A model generated the notes under the pieces. The model worked only from the letters and a program-made list of their open reading frames with translations, ran no database searches and was not told where the DNA came from. A stretch of 64,000 bases of DNA, from NCBI RefSeq assembly GCF_003977685.1, contig NZ_RYZH01000032.1:22661-86660 (forward strand), read 5' to 3'. Below, in pieces: positions 18,301-25,954 of the stretch; position 1 is the stretch's first letter, and each line of letters opens with the position of its first letter. The translations under genes and the position numbers were made by a program. The stretch comes from Tautonia sociabilis (lineage in GTDB: Bacteria; Planctomycetota; Planctomycetia; Isosphaerales; Isosphaeraceae).

Positions 18301-19845
18301 ACCGACTCGTCGGGCTCCCGGTCGCTCGACGTCAATGCCTCCGGGGTCCGAGTCGACGAGCCGATCCCCCCCGGGGACGGCACTCCCCCGGCCGGCGACC
18401 GCCGGATCTTCGACCCGCGCAACGACGGCGTCGTGATCGCCGGGGGAGCCTCGGCGAACACGATCGGAGGCGTCGGCGGCGACGGGAACCTGATCAGCGG
18501 CAACCGGATCGGCGTCTACATCCGGGGCCAGTCGCCGGGGAACATCGTGCTCGGCAACCGGATCGGCACGAATGCCGACGCCTCCGCCTCGGTGGGCAAC
18601 GGCGACGGCGTGATCGTGATGAACTCGTCGGGGAACACCATTGGCGGCGTCGGCTCCCCGGCGCGCAACGTCATCTCCGGCAACCTGGAGGTCGGCGTCC
18701 GCCTGACCAGCATCGCCTTCGAGGAGCCGATGGCGCCGGCCTCGGGGAACGTGGTCGCCGGCAACTACATCGGCACCAACGCCTCCGGCACCGCCGCGAT
18801 CCCCAACCGGCAGGGGGTCTTCGTCTACGGGGCGTCGGGCAACCAGATCGGCCTGGGCAGCTACACCGACCCGAACGGCGGCGGCAACCTGCTCTCGGGG
18901 AACCGGGAGCTTGGCCTCCAGATCCTCAACGCCGACACGATCAACGCCGCCACCGTGATCACCCCGGCCGGGCCGGTGATCGCACCGAACCCGGCCGTCG
19001 CGGGGGCCGTGACCTCCGGGAACGTGGTGGCCGGCAACCGGGTCGGCACCGACGCCTCCGGGACCTCCCGCCTGCCAAACTTCCAGGGGATCTTCCTGAG
19101 CGACGCCCCCGGGAACTCGGTGGTCGGCAACCTGATCAGCGGCAACACGCAGGTTGGGTTGAACATCACCGCATTCAACGCCGTCAACAACGTGGTGGCC
19201 GGCAACCGGATCGGCCCCGACGTGAACGGCAACGTCGGCAACGCCTCCAACGGCTTCGGCGACTCCAGGGGGCTGGGCTCCGGGCTGTTCCTGAACCAGG
19301 TGGTCGACGGGGCGAACGTGATCGCCCCCGACAATGACATCCGGGGGAACGCCGGCGCCGAGATCCGCACCCGTCGGATCTCCTCCGGGCCGTTGGTCGA
19401 GGGGGTGATCCCGGTGTTCGACCCGAGCACCGGAGCGATCGTCCGCCTGGACGTCCGCATCAACGGCTACCTCGACCGCAACGCCGCCGTCACGCTCAAC
19501 CCGGGCAACTACGCCATCGCTCCGGTTGGAGGAGGCCCGGCGGTCGGCATCGCCTCGGTGAGCTACGACGAGATCGCCCGGCTGGTGTCGATCACGCCGG
19601 CCTCGCCGCTGGCCCCCGGCCAGTCGTTCGAGCTGACGCTCGTCGGCCGGGCGCCGGGAGGCCTTCGCTCCCGGCCCGGGGTCGGCATCGCCCCGGCCTT
19701 CCTGGACGGGAACACCGACGGCCGGGCCGGCGACAACTTCTCCCAGGTCGTCGCCGTTCCGGCCCGGTCGGCCTCCGCCGCGCTGAGGGCCCGGCTCGTC
19801 GACGTCCTCTCCTCGAACGACGACCTGCCCGGCCGGGGCGTCTGA
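12382..19845 (+). CDS. Giant right-handed beta-helix surface protein (LEPRxLL-type N-terminus)
   Basis: 2487 residues. The basic N-terminus leads into AEPMERRQLL, a variant of the planctomycete LEPRxLL tag found on exported proteins, and then a CSLREA-like start (DGVVTLREAIAAIN). From about residue 90 to 2290 several dozen imperfect units of 50-65 residues repeat, built around GNLISGN, NLVxGNxIGT and NTIGG, with Asn and Gly at fixed turns, typical of parallel beta-helix (NosD/PbH1) folds. The last part (from about 2330) is a small beta domain (VRLDVRINGYLDRNAAVTLN, SFELTLVGRAPGG). Probably a cell-surface or secreted adhesin or polysaccharide-binding protein; no catalytic residues can be assigned. 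Some units are nearly identical in DNA. Confidence 0.9.
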   Translation: MSRRGRPGRNRPRRQRRGVGGLRPAAEPMERRQLLATIPVTSLGDSAATNDGVVTLREAIAAINNPGSVAPGSDVATAVSGVFGTDDRIVFSVAGTIALGSSLPVIANPVEIDGRTAPGFVDRPVVTVDGGGTVDNTIRVAAPNVALRSLAVVRSRGPGILISGTGATGAVLTGNHVGVAADGSTKLPNNGGGVRIEGGAGLATIGGATSSPFSPGTIGNVISGNLNDNIRVDGGQGVWIAGNRIGTDRSGTVALGDPDGDGVSQGINLVGGSGHTIGGLSAAEGNLISGNAINGIQTSNSSGNRIVGNRIGTDASGTTAVPNQSQGISLQAGSRANTVGGTNASPFALSVGNQIAGNRDAEVRLVGPGTSGNLVAGNFIGVNADGTADIGSPMFITSGVNLTSASANTIGGLTPGMGNVISGNAGGGVLIVGASSSANLVLGNRIGTNAAGTAAIPNPGDDGVEINGGVANTIGGAASGARNVISGNGAAGVRLRGAASANVVQGNFIGTDATGAFALPNATNGVEIMPGAVANRIGGVNAASGVLTAGNLISGNSRNGVLVSGPGASGNVVLGNFIGTDVAGTRALGNSIHGVWLDGASGNTIGAVNVALTPGVLTAGNLVSGNGADGIRIGVQVNNQGEAVSSSSGNLVLGNFVGSDVSGSVPVGNSGAGIALDGPSNSVGGVSGNTIGGANGSPFALSAGNLISGNVRVGLRMGGPAASGNLAIGNFVGSNAGGSAALPNGRAPTMAGPIDTSQGIGVFLEQGASANTIGPGNLVSGNVNSGVVIDASPGNLVSGSRIGSNASGTGSVPNGLGVPLPAGATDPTGFNGNGVLLRNGAVGNTIGGENANPLGALTRGNLISGNTGHGVAVIGAGSSANLIAGNRIGTDSSGAVALGNGLDGVEVIAAIGTTIGGAVPGLRNLISGNFDDGIQVEDGTTAAVIFGNYIGTNAAGSAAIGNGSFGVSIFDSSANVIGGNLISGNFDGVSILDSQTTPSVPTTGNRVVGNFIGTDASGTVALGNRDDGVQIVDSTGNTIGGLDPAEANLISGNRRGVVIGQGQGRTTGNLVVGNRIGTNASGSAALGNAQEGVLLASGAVGNTIGGENAGAGQRTAGNLISGNGGSGIRVLGEGASGNLLLGNSIGTGAAGAVPIGNGVDGIRIEGRPSNTIGGVNPPAGGLTAGNLVSGNAGAGIRLIGAGASGTLILGNFVGTDLGGTAAIGNVEDGIRLESAGRNTIGANADGSRNVIAASGGAGVRIVGPGASLNVVAGNRIGTNASGSAALGNADGVRIGPDAPNNAIGDGNVISGNRQAGVRIEGAGSTANAVAGNFIGLGPDGITPLGNGGDGVRVEGASGNTIASNVASSNVGWGVALVGPGSSGNVVRSNRIGTGDAARLDRGNRTGGVLVDGSAGNEVGGLEAGQGNIVSGNDGSGILLLGSGASGNLVSGNVVGLDATGLAALGNTGDGIALLDGASGNTVGGAQLAAGNIVSGNGADGVVIAGGSARNLVSGNLIGSNASGDGAVGNAATGVRISGSSDNTVGGRVNLISGNGAFGVAIAGPEASGNLVSGNLIGTDLSGRASLGGQQVGLVILNAPGNTVSGGNVIGGHSSDGVQLLGPGSSGNLVAGNVIGTDEGGLVGLGNNRGVFLDGSPGNSIRANVISGNRSDGVVLINGSSDNLLAANLIGLAGSGGAVSRGNVSGVLIVGAHRNTLDANVLSGNSGFGVALAGTSGNVLSGNLIGVGPGGATARGNALHGVMVLAATANTLSGNVISANRLYGVELRTGSSGNVLLDNRIGTDGSGNAPLGNAREGVYLELASDNRLERNVISANGSDGVKLIGGSSHNVLVANLVGTNAAGSSALGNQGSGILIAASPNNAMQGNVTSGNLGFGIAIAGSSGNVVADGFVGTDLGGAHGLGNVSVGVLLLNASNNAVFTSTISSNGAQDIQGNVRIFGPGSVGNLLAGNRIGTDSSGSRSLDVNASGVRVDEPIPPGDGTPPAGDRRIFDPRNDGVVIAGGASANTIGGVGGDGNLISGNRIGVYIRGQSPGNIVLGNRIGTNADASASVGNGDGVIVMNSSGNTIGGVGSPARNVISGNLEVGVRLTSIAFEEPMAPASGNVVAGNYIGTNASGTAAIPNRQGVFVYGASGNQIGLGSYTDPNGGGNLLSGNRELGLQILNADTINAATVITPAGPVIAPNPAVAGAVTSGNVVAGNRVGTDASGTSRLPNFQGIFLSDAPGNSVVGNLISGNTQVGLNITAFNAVNNVVAGNRIGPDVNGNVGNASNGFGDSRGLGSGLFLNQVVDGANVIAPDNDIRGNAGAEIRTRRISSGPLVEGVIPVFDPSTGAIVRLDVRINGYLDRNAAVTLNPGNYAIAPVGGGPAVGIASVSYDEIARLVSITPASPLAPGQSFELTLVGRAPGGLRSRPGVGIAPAFLDGNTDGRAGDNFSQVVAVPARSASAALRARLVDVLSSNDDLPGRGV

Positions 19846-20051
19846 TCGATCGAGCCCTCGCCGGGAGGTCCGGCGCTCCGGCAGACTCCCCTTCGGCCGA
19901 CCCGAGGGGCCGGGATCGACGCGACCCCGGCCCCCTCCGCCCATTCCATCGTCCGCCTCCCTCGGCCTTCGGGATCCTCCCCGGAGGGCTCGGGGGGGCG
20001 TCTCGGGCCGCCGGCCGGGACTCGGCTCGTCCCGATCGAGGGGGGCCGGTC

Positions 20052-20513
20052 CTATTGAGGGGGACCGGCGGGGAGGGTCTGGATGCGGACGTACTTGTGG
20101 CAGTCGACGCAGTTGATGGTGAGCTGGACGTAGGCCAGGGTGGCGGCGTCGAGGTCCTCGGCGTCGGCGTGCTTGGCGAGGGAGGCGGTCAGGCGGCGGA
20201 ACTCGTCGCTGAAGCGGCGGTAGTCGGCGGTCGGGAGATTGTGGCGGGCGGCCTCTCGGCTGATCTCCTCCAGGGCTCGGGCCGATCTCGAGATGGGGCC
20301 GAAGCGGCCCTCGGTCAGCCCGCCGAGGATGCGCTGGGCGTGGTCGAGCTTCTGGCGCATCAGCGCCGTCCTCGGGTCTTGGGGGCTGTCGGGGTCCTGG
20401 GGGCCTCCGGAGGCCGGCCGTCCGGCCGGGGAGATCGCCAGGGCCGAGCCCGCCACGAGCAGGGCGAGCCACCGGAGCCCCGGACCGGGGCGTCTCGATC
20501 TCGGGGCGGTCAT
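20052..20513 (-). CDS. Small exported c-type cytochrome-like protein (paralogue 1)
   Basis: 153 residues with a signal peptide (about 12-30) and a mostly helical body. The haem-attachment motif CVDCH lies near the C-terminus (Cys135, Cys138, His139) within LTINCVDCHKYVR. The layout of four helices and a late CxxCH resembles cytochromes c' and c556. It shares the ending YVQLTINCV(D/E)CHKYVR with the gene directly upstream, so the two are tandem duplicates 96 nt apart, probably co-transcribed. Electron transfer in the periplasm is inferred; the partner is unknown. Confidence 0.85.
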   Translation of the reverse strand: MTAPRSRRPGPGLRWLALLVAGSALAISPAGRPASGGPQDPDSPQDPRTALMRQKLDHAQRILGGLTEGRFGPISRSARALEEISREAARHNLPTADYRRFSDEFRRLTASLAKHADAEDLDAATLAYVQLTINCVDCHKYVRIQTLPAGPPQ

Positions 20514-20609
20514 GGTTCGAGCCTCCGGCTTCGGGTCCAGTCGGGTTCGGGACGAGAAGGGGTCCGGGCTCGGGCCCCCGGGCCGGATCGGATCGGGGGC
20601 CCGAAGGGC

Positions 20610-21062
20610 TCAGCGGTCGGTGCGGCGGACGTACTTGTGGCACTCGACGCAGTTGATCGTCAGCTGGACATAGCAGAGCGTGGCGGCGTCGAGGTTCCCG
20701 TCCTTGGCGTGAGTGGCCAGCGAGTCGGCCAGGCGCTGGAACTCCCGGGTGTAGGTCAGGTACAGCGGGCCGGGCACGGTGGCCGGCTCCCACTCGGCGG
20801 CAGCGCTGAGGAGCTTCAGCTCCCGGGCGTTGTCGGCGACCAGGTCCATTTTCTCGAGGGTCAGGCCCTCCAGGACATTTTTGGCGTAGTCGAGCTTCAG
20901 CTTCATCAGCTCGGCCCGCTTGTCCTGCGCGGGGGCCTCCGAGGCCGGGGAGGCGCCGGCGGTCGACCCGGCCGGGCCGGCGGCCAGCAGGAGCCAGGCG
21001 CCCAGGGAGGCGGACAGCAGGAGCAGCGCGGCCGCCACGGATCTCGAGGTCGGGGTGGTCAT
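20610..21062 (-). CDS. Small exported c-type cytochrome-like protein (paralogue 2)
   Basis: 150 residues; the start at 21062 opens directly into a hydrophobic signal segment (about 9-30). The helical body (LMKLKLDYAKNVLEGLTLEK, YTREFQRLADSLATHAKDGN) ends with CVECH (Cys138, Cys141, His142) in TINCVECHKYVR. It is the first gene of a two-gene minus-strand unit with its paralogue. A c'/c556-type haem protein is the likeliest identity; the extra Cys130 in ATLCYVQL is not shared by the other copy. Confidence 0.85.
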   Translation of the reverse strand: MTTPTSRSVAAALLLLSASLGAWLLLAAGPAGSTAGASPASEAPAQDKRAELMKLKLDYAKNVLEGLTLEKMDLVADNARELKLLSAAAEWEPATVPGPLYLTYTREFQRLADSLATHAKDGNLDAATLCYVQLTINCVECHKYVRRTDR

Positions 21063-21512
21063 CTTCGGGGGCCCCCGAGGGGAAGCGGTGGGTGTCGATG
21101 GGAGATCGCCCGGCGATCGCGGGCCGGCGACCTGCGCGCACTGTACCTCCGGGCCGACCACGGGGCAACGGGCCCCCCGCCTCGGCCCGGCCCCCCGTGG
21201 CGGATCACCCGAAGCGAGAGCGGGGGGATCGGAGCCGGGACATTCTTGGAATTCGGGGGGGGACTTTGGTCTGACGGGGAGGGGACCAGCGCCGATTGGC
21301 GACCGGCCCGAGGAGGTCGGCGGCCAGAACTGGCGGCCGTCAGCCGACATTGTTTGCGTGCGACCCCGGGGCGGGATAGGGTAATTGGGGAGGGGGCGAT
21401 TCCGCCAGAGTCGGCCCGACGGTGGCGGAACCCTTGACGACGATCGCGGCGCCCCCCGGAGCGGGAGCCGACCGCCCCCGAGATCGCCCGGCATTCGCGT
21501 TGGAGAGGCACC
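21063..21512. other. 450-nt intergenic region between divergent genes
   Basis: No gene supported. Near 21350-21395 the sequence becomes less GC-rich (TTGTTT, then GATAGGGTAATT about 19 nt later), a possible but weak plus-strand promoter for the exported protein at 21513. Confidence 0.4.
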
Positions 21513-22637
21513 ATGATTCGTCGGAGTTCGATCGCAATCGCGGCGACGATGCTGGCGGCGGCCAGCCTGGCCCCCGCCGCCCAGGCCCAGTGGGCTTATC
21601 ACCCCTACGGCTGGGGAGGCTGGGGAGGCGCCGGCACGATCGGCGGCAGCGTGGCCCAGGGCATGGGGGTCTTCGCCGCCGGCGTCGGCCAGTTCAATGA
21701 GCAGACGGCGATCGCACGGTCGATCGAGACCGACACCCGGATGCGCCTGAATGAGTACCTCTGGCAGTCGGAGCAGATCCGGCGCCAGCAGCAGGCCGAG
21801 CAGGCGGCCGCCCGACGCCGCCGGACCAACGAGTCGATCAGCCAGATCCAGGACCGGATCCTCAACAACCCCGACCGGGCCGACATCGTCAGCGGAGACA
21901 CCCTCAACGCCATCCTCAACGAACTGCGCAGCCCCGCGGTTCCCGATTCGCTGCTGGTCAATGCCGGCACCGACTTGAGCCTGACGGGGGAGCAGATCCG
22001 CCGGATCCCGCTGCGGTTCGCCTCCAAGGGGGTCGTGATCTCCGCCCACCGGCTGGCCGCTGAGGATTCCTGGCCCGCCCCCCTGCGCGCCCCCGCCTTC
22101 GCCGACCTGAAGCGGCAGTACCAGGCGCTGGTCGAGGAGGCGCGCAACCGCCCCGAAGACGAGGAGGTCTCCGACGAGACGATCGTCAAGGGGATCCAGA
22201 TCATCAACCAGTTGCGGGCGTTGGCCGAGCAGCAGCTCTCCGGCCCCGACTATGCCGCGGCCGAGCGCTACCTAAAGGCCCAGGCCGGCCTGCTGCAGAT
22301 GGCCCGCCAGCCGGACATCCGCAAGGTGCTGGAGGCCGCCTACAAGAAGGACGTGGTGCCGCTGGCCAACGCCCTGCTGGGCATGGATACCTTCAACCTC
22401 GGCTTCGGCCCGGCCGACGACCCCGAGGAGCAGGAGGTCTACCTCCGCACCCTCTACCCGATGATGTCCGAGCTGCGCAACCGGGTCGCTCAGGAGCTGG
22501 GGGGCAAGATCCCGACCGAGTTCCAGGCCAACGTCGGCCAGGAGCCGCCGGTCGGCGCCTTCGAGAAGCTCGACTGGGAACAACTCGGCAAGACCGAGCC
22601 GCACGGCGAGGTCCCGCCCCCCGAGCCGAATCCCTGA
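21513..22637 (+). CDS. Exported protein of unknown function, planctomycete type
   Basis: 374 residues with a clear signal peptide (MIRRSSIAIAATMLAAASLA, cleavage after AQA near residue 25). A Gly/Trp/Tyr-rich start (YHPYGWGGWGG) is followed by a Gln/Arg-rich helical stretch (about 65-105, QIRRQQQAEQAAARRRR) and a helical domain with VSGDTLNAILNELRSP and RFASKGVVISAHRL. It ends in a Pro-rich tail. No enzyme motif is seen. A similar pattern (signal peptide, Tyr/Gly-rich segment, helical body) occurs in the protein at 29765-30589. The role is unknown. Confidence 0.8.
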   Translation: MIRRSSIAIAATMLAAASLAPAAQAQWAYHPYGWGGWGGAGTIGGSVAQGMGVFAAGVGQFNEQTAIARSIETDTRMRLNEYLWQSEQIRRQQQAEQAAARRRRTNESISQIQDRILNNPDRADIVSGDTLNAILNELRSPAVPDSLLVNAGTDLSLTGEQIRRIPLRFASKGVVISAHRLAAEDSWPAPLRAPAFADLKRQYQALVEEARNRPEDEEVSDETIVKGIQIINQLRALAEQQLSGPDYAAAERYLKAQAGLLQMARQPDIRKVLEAAYKKDVVPLANALLGMDTFNLGFGPADDPEEQEVYLRTLYPMMSELRNRVAQELGGKIPTEFQANVGQEPPVGAFEKLDWEQLGKTEPHGEVPPPEPNP

Positions 22638-22740
22638 GCCTCCGCCTTCCCGACCACTCCCCGCCTCTCTTTTCCCCACCCCACCACGCGGCCCGGGTCA
22701 CTCCCGGAGCGAGGCGGGGCGGGGAGGGTAGGGCCATCGC

Positions 22741-23376
22741 ATGAGCGAAGCGGTCCGCCTGGAGTACGACCGGCTCGCCCCTCGATACGAGCGGCGGTGG
22801 TCGCGCTACGTCCGTCGGTCGATCCGGGCGGCGACTGAGTGGCTTCACCCCGAGGGGACCGAGCGGCTGCTCGACTTGGCGAGCGGCACCGGGGCGCTGC
22901 CGGCCGAACTGCTCGGCCGCTGGCCCGGCCTGCGGATCGTCGGGGTCGACCTCAGCGTCGGCATGCTGCGCGAGGCGAGCCGCAAGCAGATGGCTCCCGG
23001 CCGGCTCCGCCTCGTGCAGGCCGACTCTCGTCGCCTGCCCCTGGGCTCCGGCCGCTTCGACCTGGCGACCTGCGTCAGCGGCCTGCACTGCTTCCGGGAT
23101 CCCGAGGCCGGGCTCCTTGAGCTGGCCCGGGTGCTGCGACCGGGGGGCCGGCTCGTGCTGGTCGACTGGTGCGACGATTATCTGGCCTGCCGGCTGTGCT
23201 CGGCCTGGCTCCGGCTGACCGACCCGTCGGTCCACCGGGTGTTCTCCCTGGGCGAGTGCCGGGCCTTGCTGGAGCGCTCGGGCTTCGAGGTGGAGCAGGC
23301 CGAGCGCTTCCGGATCGACCCGCTGTGGGGCCTGATGCGGCTGCGGGCTCGTCGGATCGGATCGGATCGGATCTGA
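22741..23376 (+). CDS. Class I SAM-dependent methyltransferase
   Basis: 211 residues. Motif I is LLDLASGTGALPAELL (about 43-58), followed by VGVDLSVGML (acidic residue that binds the SAM ribose), LVQADSRRLPL, and LARVLRPGGRLVLVDW. This is the UbiE/methyltransferase-11 type, which methylates small molecules; the substrate is not predictable. The last residues (RRIGSDRI) are encoded by a GGATC pentamer repeat running into the stop codon, so the C-terminus has grown by repeat expansion. A ribosome site GGAGGG precedes the ATG. Confidence 0.93.
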   Translation: MSEAVRLEYDRLAPRYERRWSRYVRRSIRAATEWLHPEGTERLLDLASGTGALPAELLGRWPGLRIVGVDLSVGMLREASRKQMAPGRLRLVQADSRRLPLGSGRFDLATCVSGLHCFRDPEAGLLELARVLRPGGRLVLVDWCDDYLACRLCSAWLRLTDPSVHRVFSLGECRALLERSGFEVEQAERFRIDPLWGLMRLRARRIGSDRI

Positions 23377-23684
23377 CCGCCTCGGGCCTCCGCTCGGCCG
23401 GGATGCTTGCCGATCCGAAGCGCGGCGGTTATGGTGGCGGCCGATCTTCGTCCCCGGTCCCAGGACCGGCCTCTCCCCGGTCGGCCCCGCTCCCCCCCGG
23501 TCCCGGGACGGTCGGGTTCCGACCGCCTCCGGGAGCCCGGGCCGCTCGCGACCCGGATCGGGGCGCCGGCGCCGACGATCGGCTGCGCCGTCCGGCCGGT
23601 GTCCGCCGCCGCCCGACGGATCCGAACGACCCCGACCCGCCCTCCCGAGCCCCTCACCGCCGGGAGCACCGGAGAGCCCCGAGC
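23377..23684. other. 308-nt intergenic region
   Basis: GC-rich sequence between the methyltransferase and GH88 genes. No gene, promoter or strong repeat is recognised. Confidence 0.4.
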
Positions 23685-24815
23685 ATGGCCGAGCCCCGCC
23701 TCGTCGACCTGGCCGACCTGACCCCCCGCCTCCGCCGCGTCGTCGACCACTACGCCAACCGGTTCGGCACGCTGGTCGACCACCACCCCGACGTCTTCCC
23801 CAGCTACACCCGGGGCGGCCGATGGCGGCACGAGGGGGAACTGTGGACCGACTGGTGCGCCGGCTTCCTCACCGGCATCCTCTGGCACTGCTACCGGAGG
23901 ATCAAGCACGAGTGGTGGCGGGACAAGGCCGAGCACTACTGCCGGCTGCTGGAGCACAAGCAGCACGACCGAGCCGTCCATGACCTGGGCTTCATCTTCC
24001 TGAACTCCTACCTGCCCTGGTATGAACTGACCGGCGACGAGGACAAGAAGCAGGTGGTCGTTACCGCCGGGCGGACCCTGGCCTTGCGGTTCCGGGAGAA
24101 GGGGCAGTACCTCTGCTCGTTCATCGGACCGGAGAGCCTGTTCATCGACATCATGATGAACGTGCCGATCATCTTCTACGCCGCCCGGGAGACCGGCGAC
24201 GAGCAGCTGCTGCGCATCGCTCGGGCTCACTGCCGGACGACCGAACGGACGATCGTCCGCCCCGACGGCGGGACGGCTCACGAGGGGATCTTCGACCTGA
24301 ACACCGGCGAGTTCCTCCGCCCGAGCACCCACCAGGGGCTCCACGCCGACTCGGACTGGACCCGGGGGCTGGCCTGGTCGCTCTACGGCTTCGGCACGGT
24401 TTACTCCTACACGAACGACCCGGCCGACCTGGCCGTCGCCCGCCGCAACGCCGACCACTTCATCGCCCGCTGCCCCGAGGGGATGGTCGCTCCCTGGGAC
24501 TTCGACGCCCCGGAGGACGACCGCATCCCCGACAGCTCCGCCTCGGCCATCGCCGCCTCCGGCCTCTGGCAACTGGCCGATCTCTGCAAGGACCCCGCCG
24601 CCTCCGCCCGCTACCAGGACGCGGCGCTGACGATCCTGGACTCCCTTTGCTCCGATCGCTTCGTCTCCTGGGGAGACCCGGACTGGGAAGGCGTGCTCAA
24701 GCACGGCGTCTACCACAAGCCCAAGGGCCTGGGGGTCGACGAATCGGTGATGTGGGGCGAGTTCTTCTTCCTGGAGGCCGTCTGCAAGGCCCTGGCCCTG
24801 GTCGACGGCGACTGA
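23685..24815 (+). CDS. Glycoside hydrolase family 88 (unsaturated glucuronyl hydrolase-like)
   Basis: 376 residues without signal peptide, so probably cytoplasmic. The alpha/alpha barrel pattern of GH88 is clear: LWTDWCAGFLTGILWHCYRR, then SFIGPESLFIDIMMNVPIIF with the acid-base Asp of the xIDxMMN motif, then HADSDWTRGLAWSLYGF. GH88 enzymes remove the unsaturated uronic acid that polysaccharide lyases leave at the end of oligosaccharides. The ATG at 23685 follows GGAGAGCCCCGAGC. The next gene encodes a uronate-dehydrogenase-like enzyme, which fits uronic acid breakdown. Confidence 0.92.
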   Translation: MAEPRLVDLADLTPRLRRVVDHYANRFGTLVDHHPDVFPSYTRGGRWRHEGELWTDWCAGFLTGILWHCYRRIKHEWWRDKAEHYCRLLEHKQHDRAVHDLGFIFLNSYLPWYELTGDEDKKQVVVTAGRTLALRFREKGQYLCSFIGPESLFIDIMMNVPIIFYAARETGDEQLLRIARAHCRTTERTIVRPDGGTAHEGIFDLNTGEFLRPSTHQGLHADSDWTRGLAWSLYGFGTVYSYTNDPADLAVARRNADHFIARCPEGMVAPWDFDAPEDDRIPDSSASAIAASGLWQLADLCKDPAASARYQDAALTILDSLCSDRFVSWGDPDWEGVLKHGVYHKPKGLGVDESVMWGEFFFLEAVCKALALVDGD

Positions 24816-25006
24816 CCGGGGCGGCTCTCGGCGGATTCTCCGCCCTTCTCCTACCTCAAGGCGATCTCATCGGCGGGGGAGCCGCGCCGAGGCCGATCCG
24901 ACCGCTCGATCGATCGGGCGGCCCTCGCCGGGAAGGGGAGAGAACCGGTTCGCCTTGCCGGGGTTTCCGGCATCCCATCGGATCGTCACTCAAGTGAACC
25001 ACTGGC

Positions 25007-25843
25007 ATGACCAACGACCCCGGGCGTCCTGATCCCGAAGGACGCTCCCCCGTTCCCAACGGCTACCCCTGCCTGCCTCTGATCGATCCCGAGGCCGAGG
25101 CGCTGGACGTCGGCGACCGCCCGACGGTGCTGATCACCGGCGCCTGCGGCCACATCGGCCGGAAGCTCCGCGCCGCCTGGGTCGATCGCTACGACCTCAT
25201 CCTGCTCGACCGGAACGCCGGGCCCGACGAACCGGACGTGATCGCCGCCGATCTGGCCGAGCAGCACGACGAGTGGATGGGCACCTTCCACAACGCCGAC
25301 GCGGTCGTCCACCTGGCGGCCAACCCGGACCCGCTCGCCCCGTGGCCGGAGCTGGTCGGGCCCAACGTCGACGCCATGGCCAACGTGCTGCACGCCGCGG
25401 TGCTCGGGGCGGTCGAGCGGTTCGTCTTCGCCAGCTCCAGCCACACGATGTGGGGCTACAAGGACGACGGCGACGGGCCGATCTCCGAGGACCTCTCCCC
25501 CCGGCCCGATGGCCCCTACGGCGCCTCGAAGCTGATGGGGGAACGCCTGGGCAGGAGCTTCTCCTCCGCCTTCGACCTGGCGTTCGTGGGCGTGCGGATC
25601 GGCTGGGTCCAGCCCGGCTCGAACCGGGCCGAGACGCTGCCCGACGACTGGGCCCGAGGGCTCTGGCTCTCCGATCGGGACCTCGTCCACCTGGTCGAGT
25701 GTGCCATCTGGGCCGACCTGGACGACGGCTTCCTCATCGTCAACGGCGTGTCCCGCAACCGGGGGAGCCGCTGGCCCGTCCGCCGGGCCGTCGAGGCGCT
25801 CGGCTTCGACCCGCTCGACGACGCCTTCGCCGGGTCCCCCTGA
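25007..25843 (+). CDS. NAD-dependent epimerase/dehydratase, uronate dehydrogenase-like
   Basis: 278 residues of the extended SDR fold. The nucleotide motif is VLITGACGHIGRKLR (about 41-55), the substrate loop gives FVFASSSHTMWG, and the catalytic Tyr-Lys pair is in YGASKLMGE. VRIGWVQPG resembles uronate dehydrogenases, which oxidise glucuronate or galacturonate to lactones. A 38-residue N-terminal extension precedes the fold. Position after a GH88 gene supports a uronate substrate, but other sugar epimerase reactions are possible. Confidence 0.85.
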   Translation: MTNDPGRPDPEGRSPVPNGYPCLPLIDPEAEALDVGDRPTVLITGACGHIGRKLRAAWVDRYDLILLDRNAGPDEPDVIAADLAEQHDEWMGTFHNADAVVHLAANPDPLAPWPELVGPNVDAMANVLHAAVLGAVERFVFASSSHTMWGYKDDGDGPISEDLSPRPDGPYGASKLMGERLGRSFSSAFDLAFVGVRIGWVQPGSNRAETLPDDWARGLWLSDRDLVHLVECAIWADLDDGFLIVNGVSRNRGSRWPVRRAVEALGFDPLDDAFAGSP

Positions 25844-25954
25844 GCGCCGCAAGGGCGCCCGGCCGCTCCCTTCCGCCGGCCGGGGAGGCGTCGTACCATA
25901 CGACGGTCCCCGATCGACCGCCCCGATCGCCGACGACCGGACGGAGGCCCCCCG

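Noticed and set aside
13173..21168. Several long minus-strand frames across the beta-helix gene (for example 14890-17217 and 17419-21168)
   Set aside because: They reflect the repeat structure of the plus-strand gene read backwards and give Pro/Arg/Asp-rich sequence without family features.
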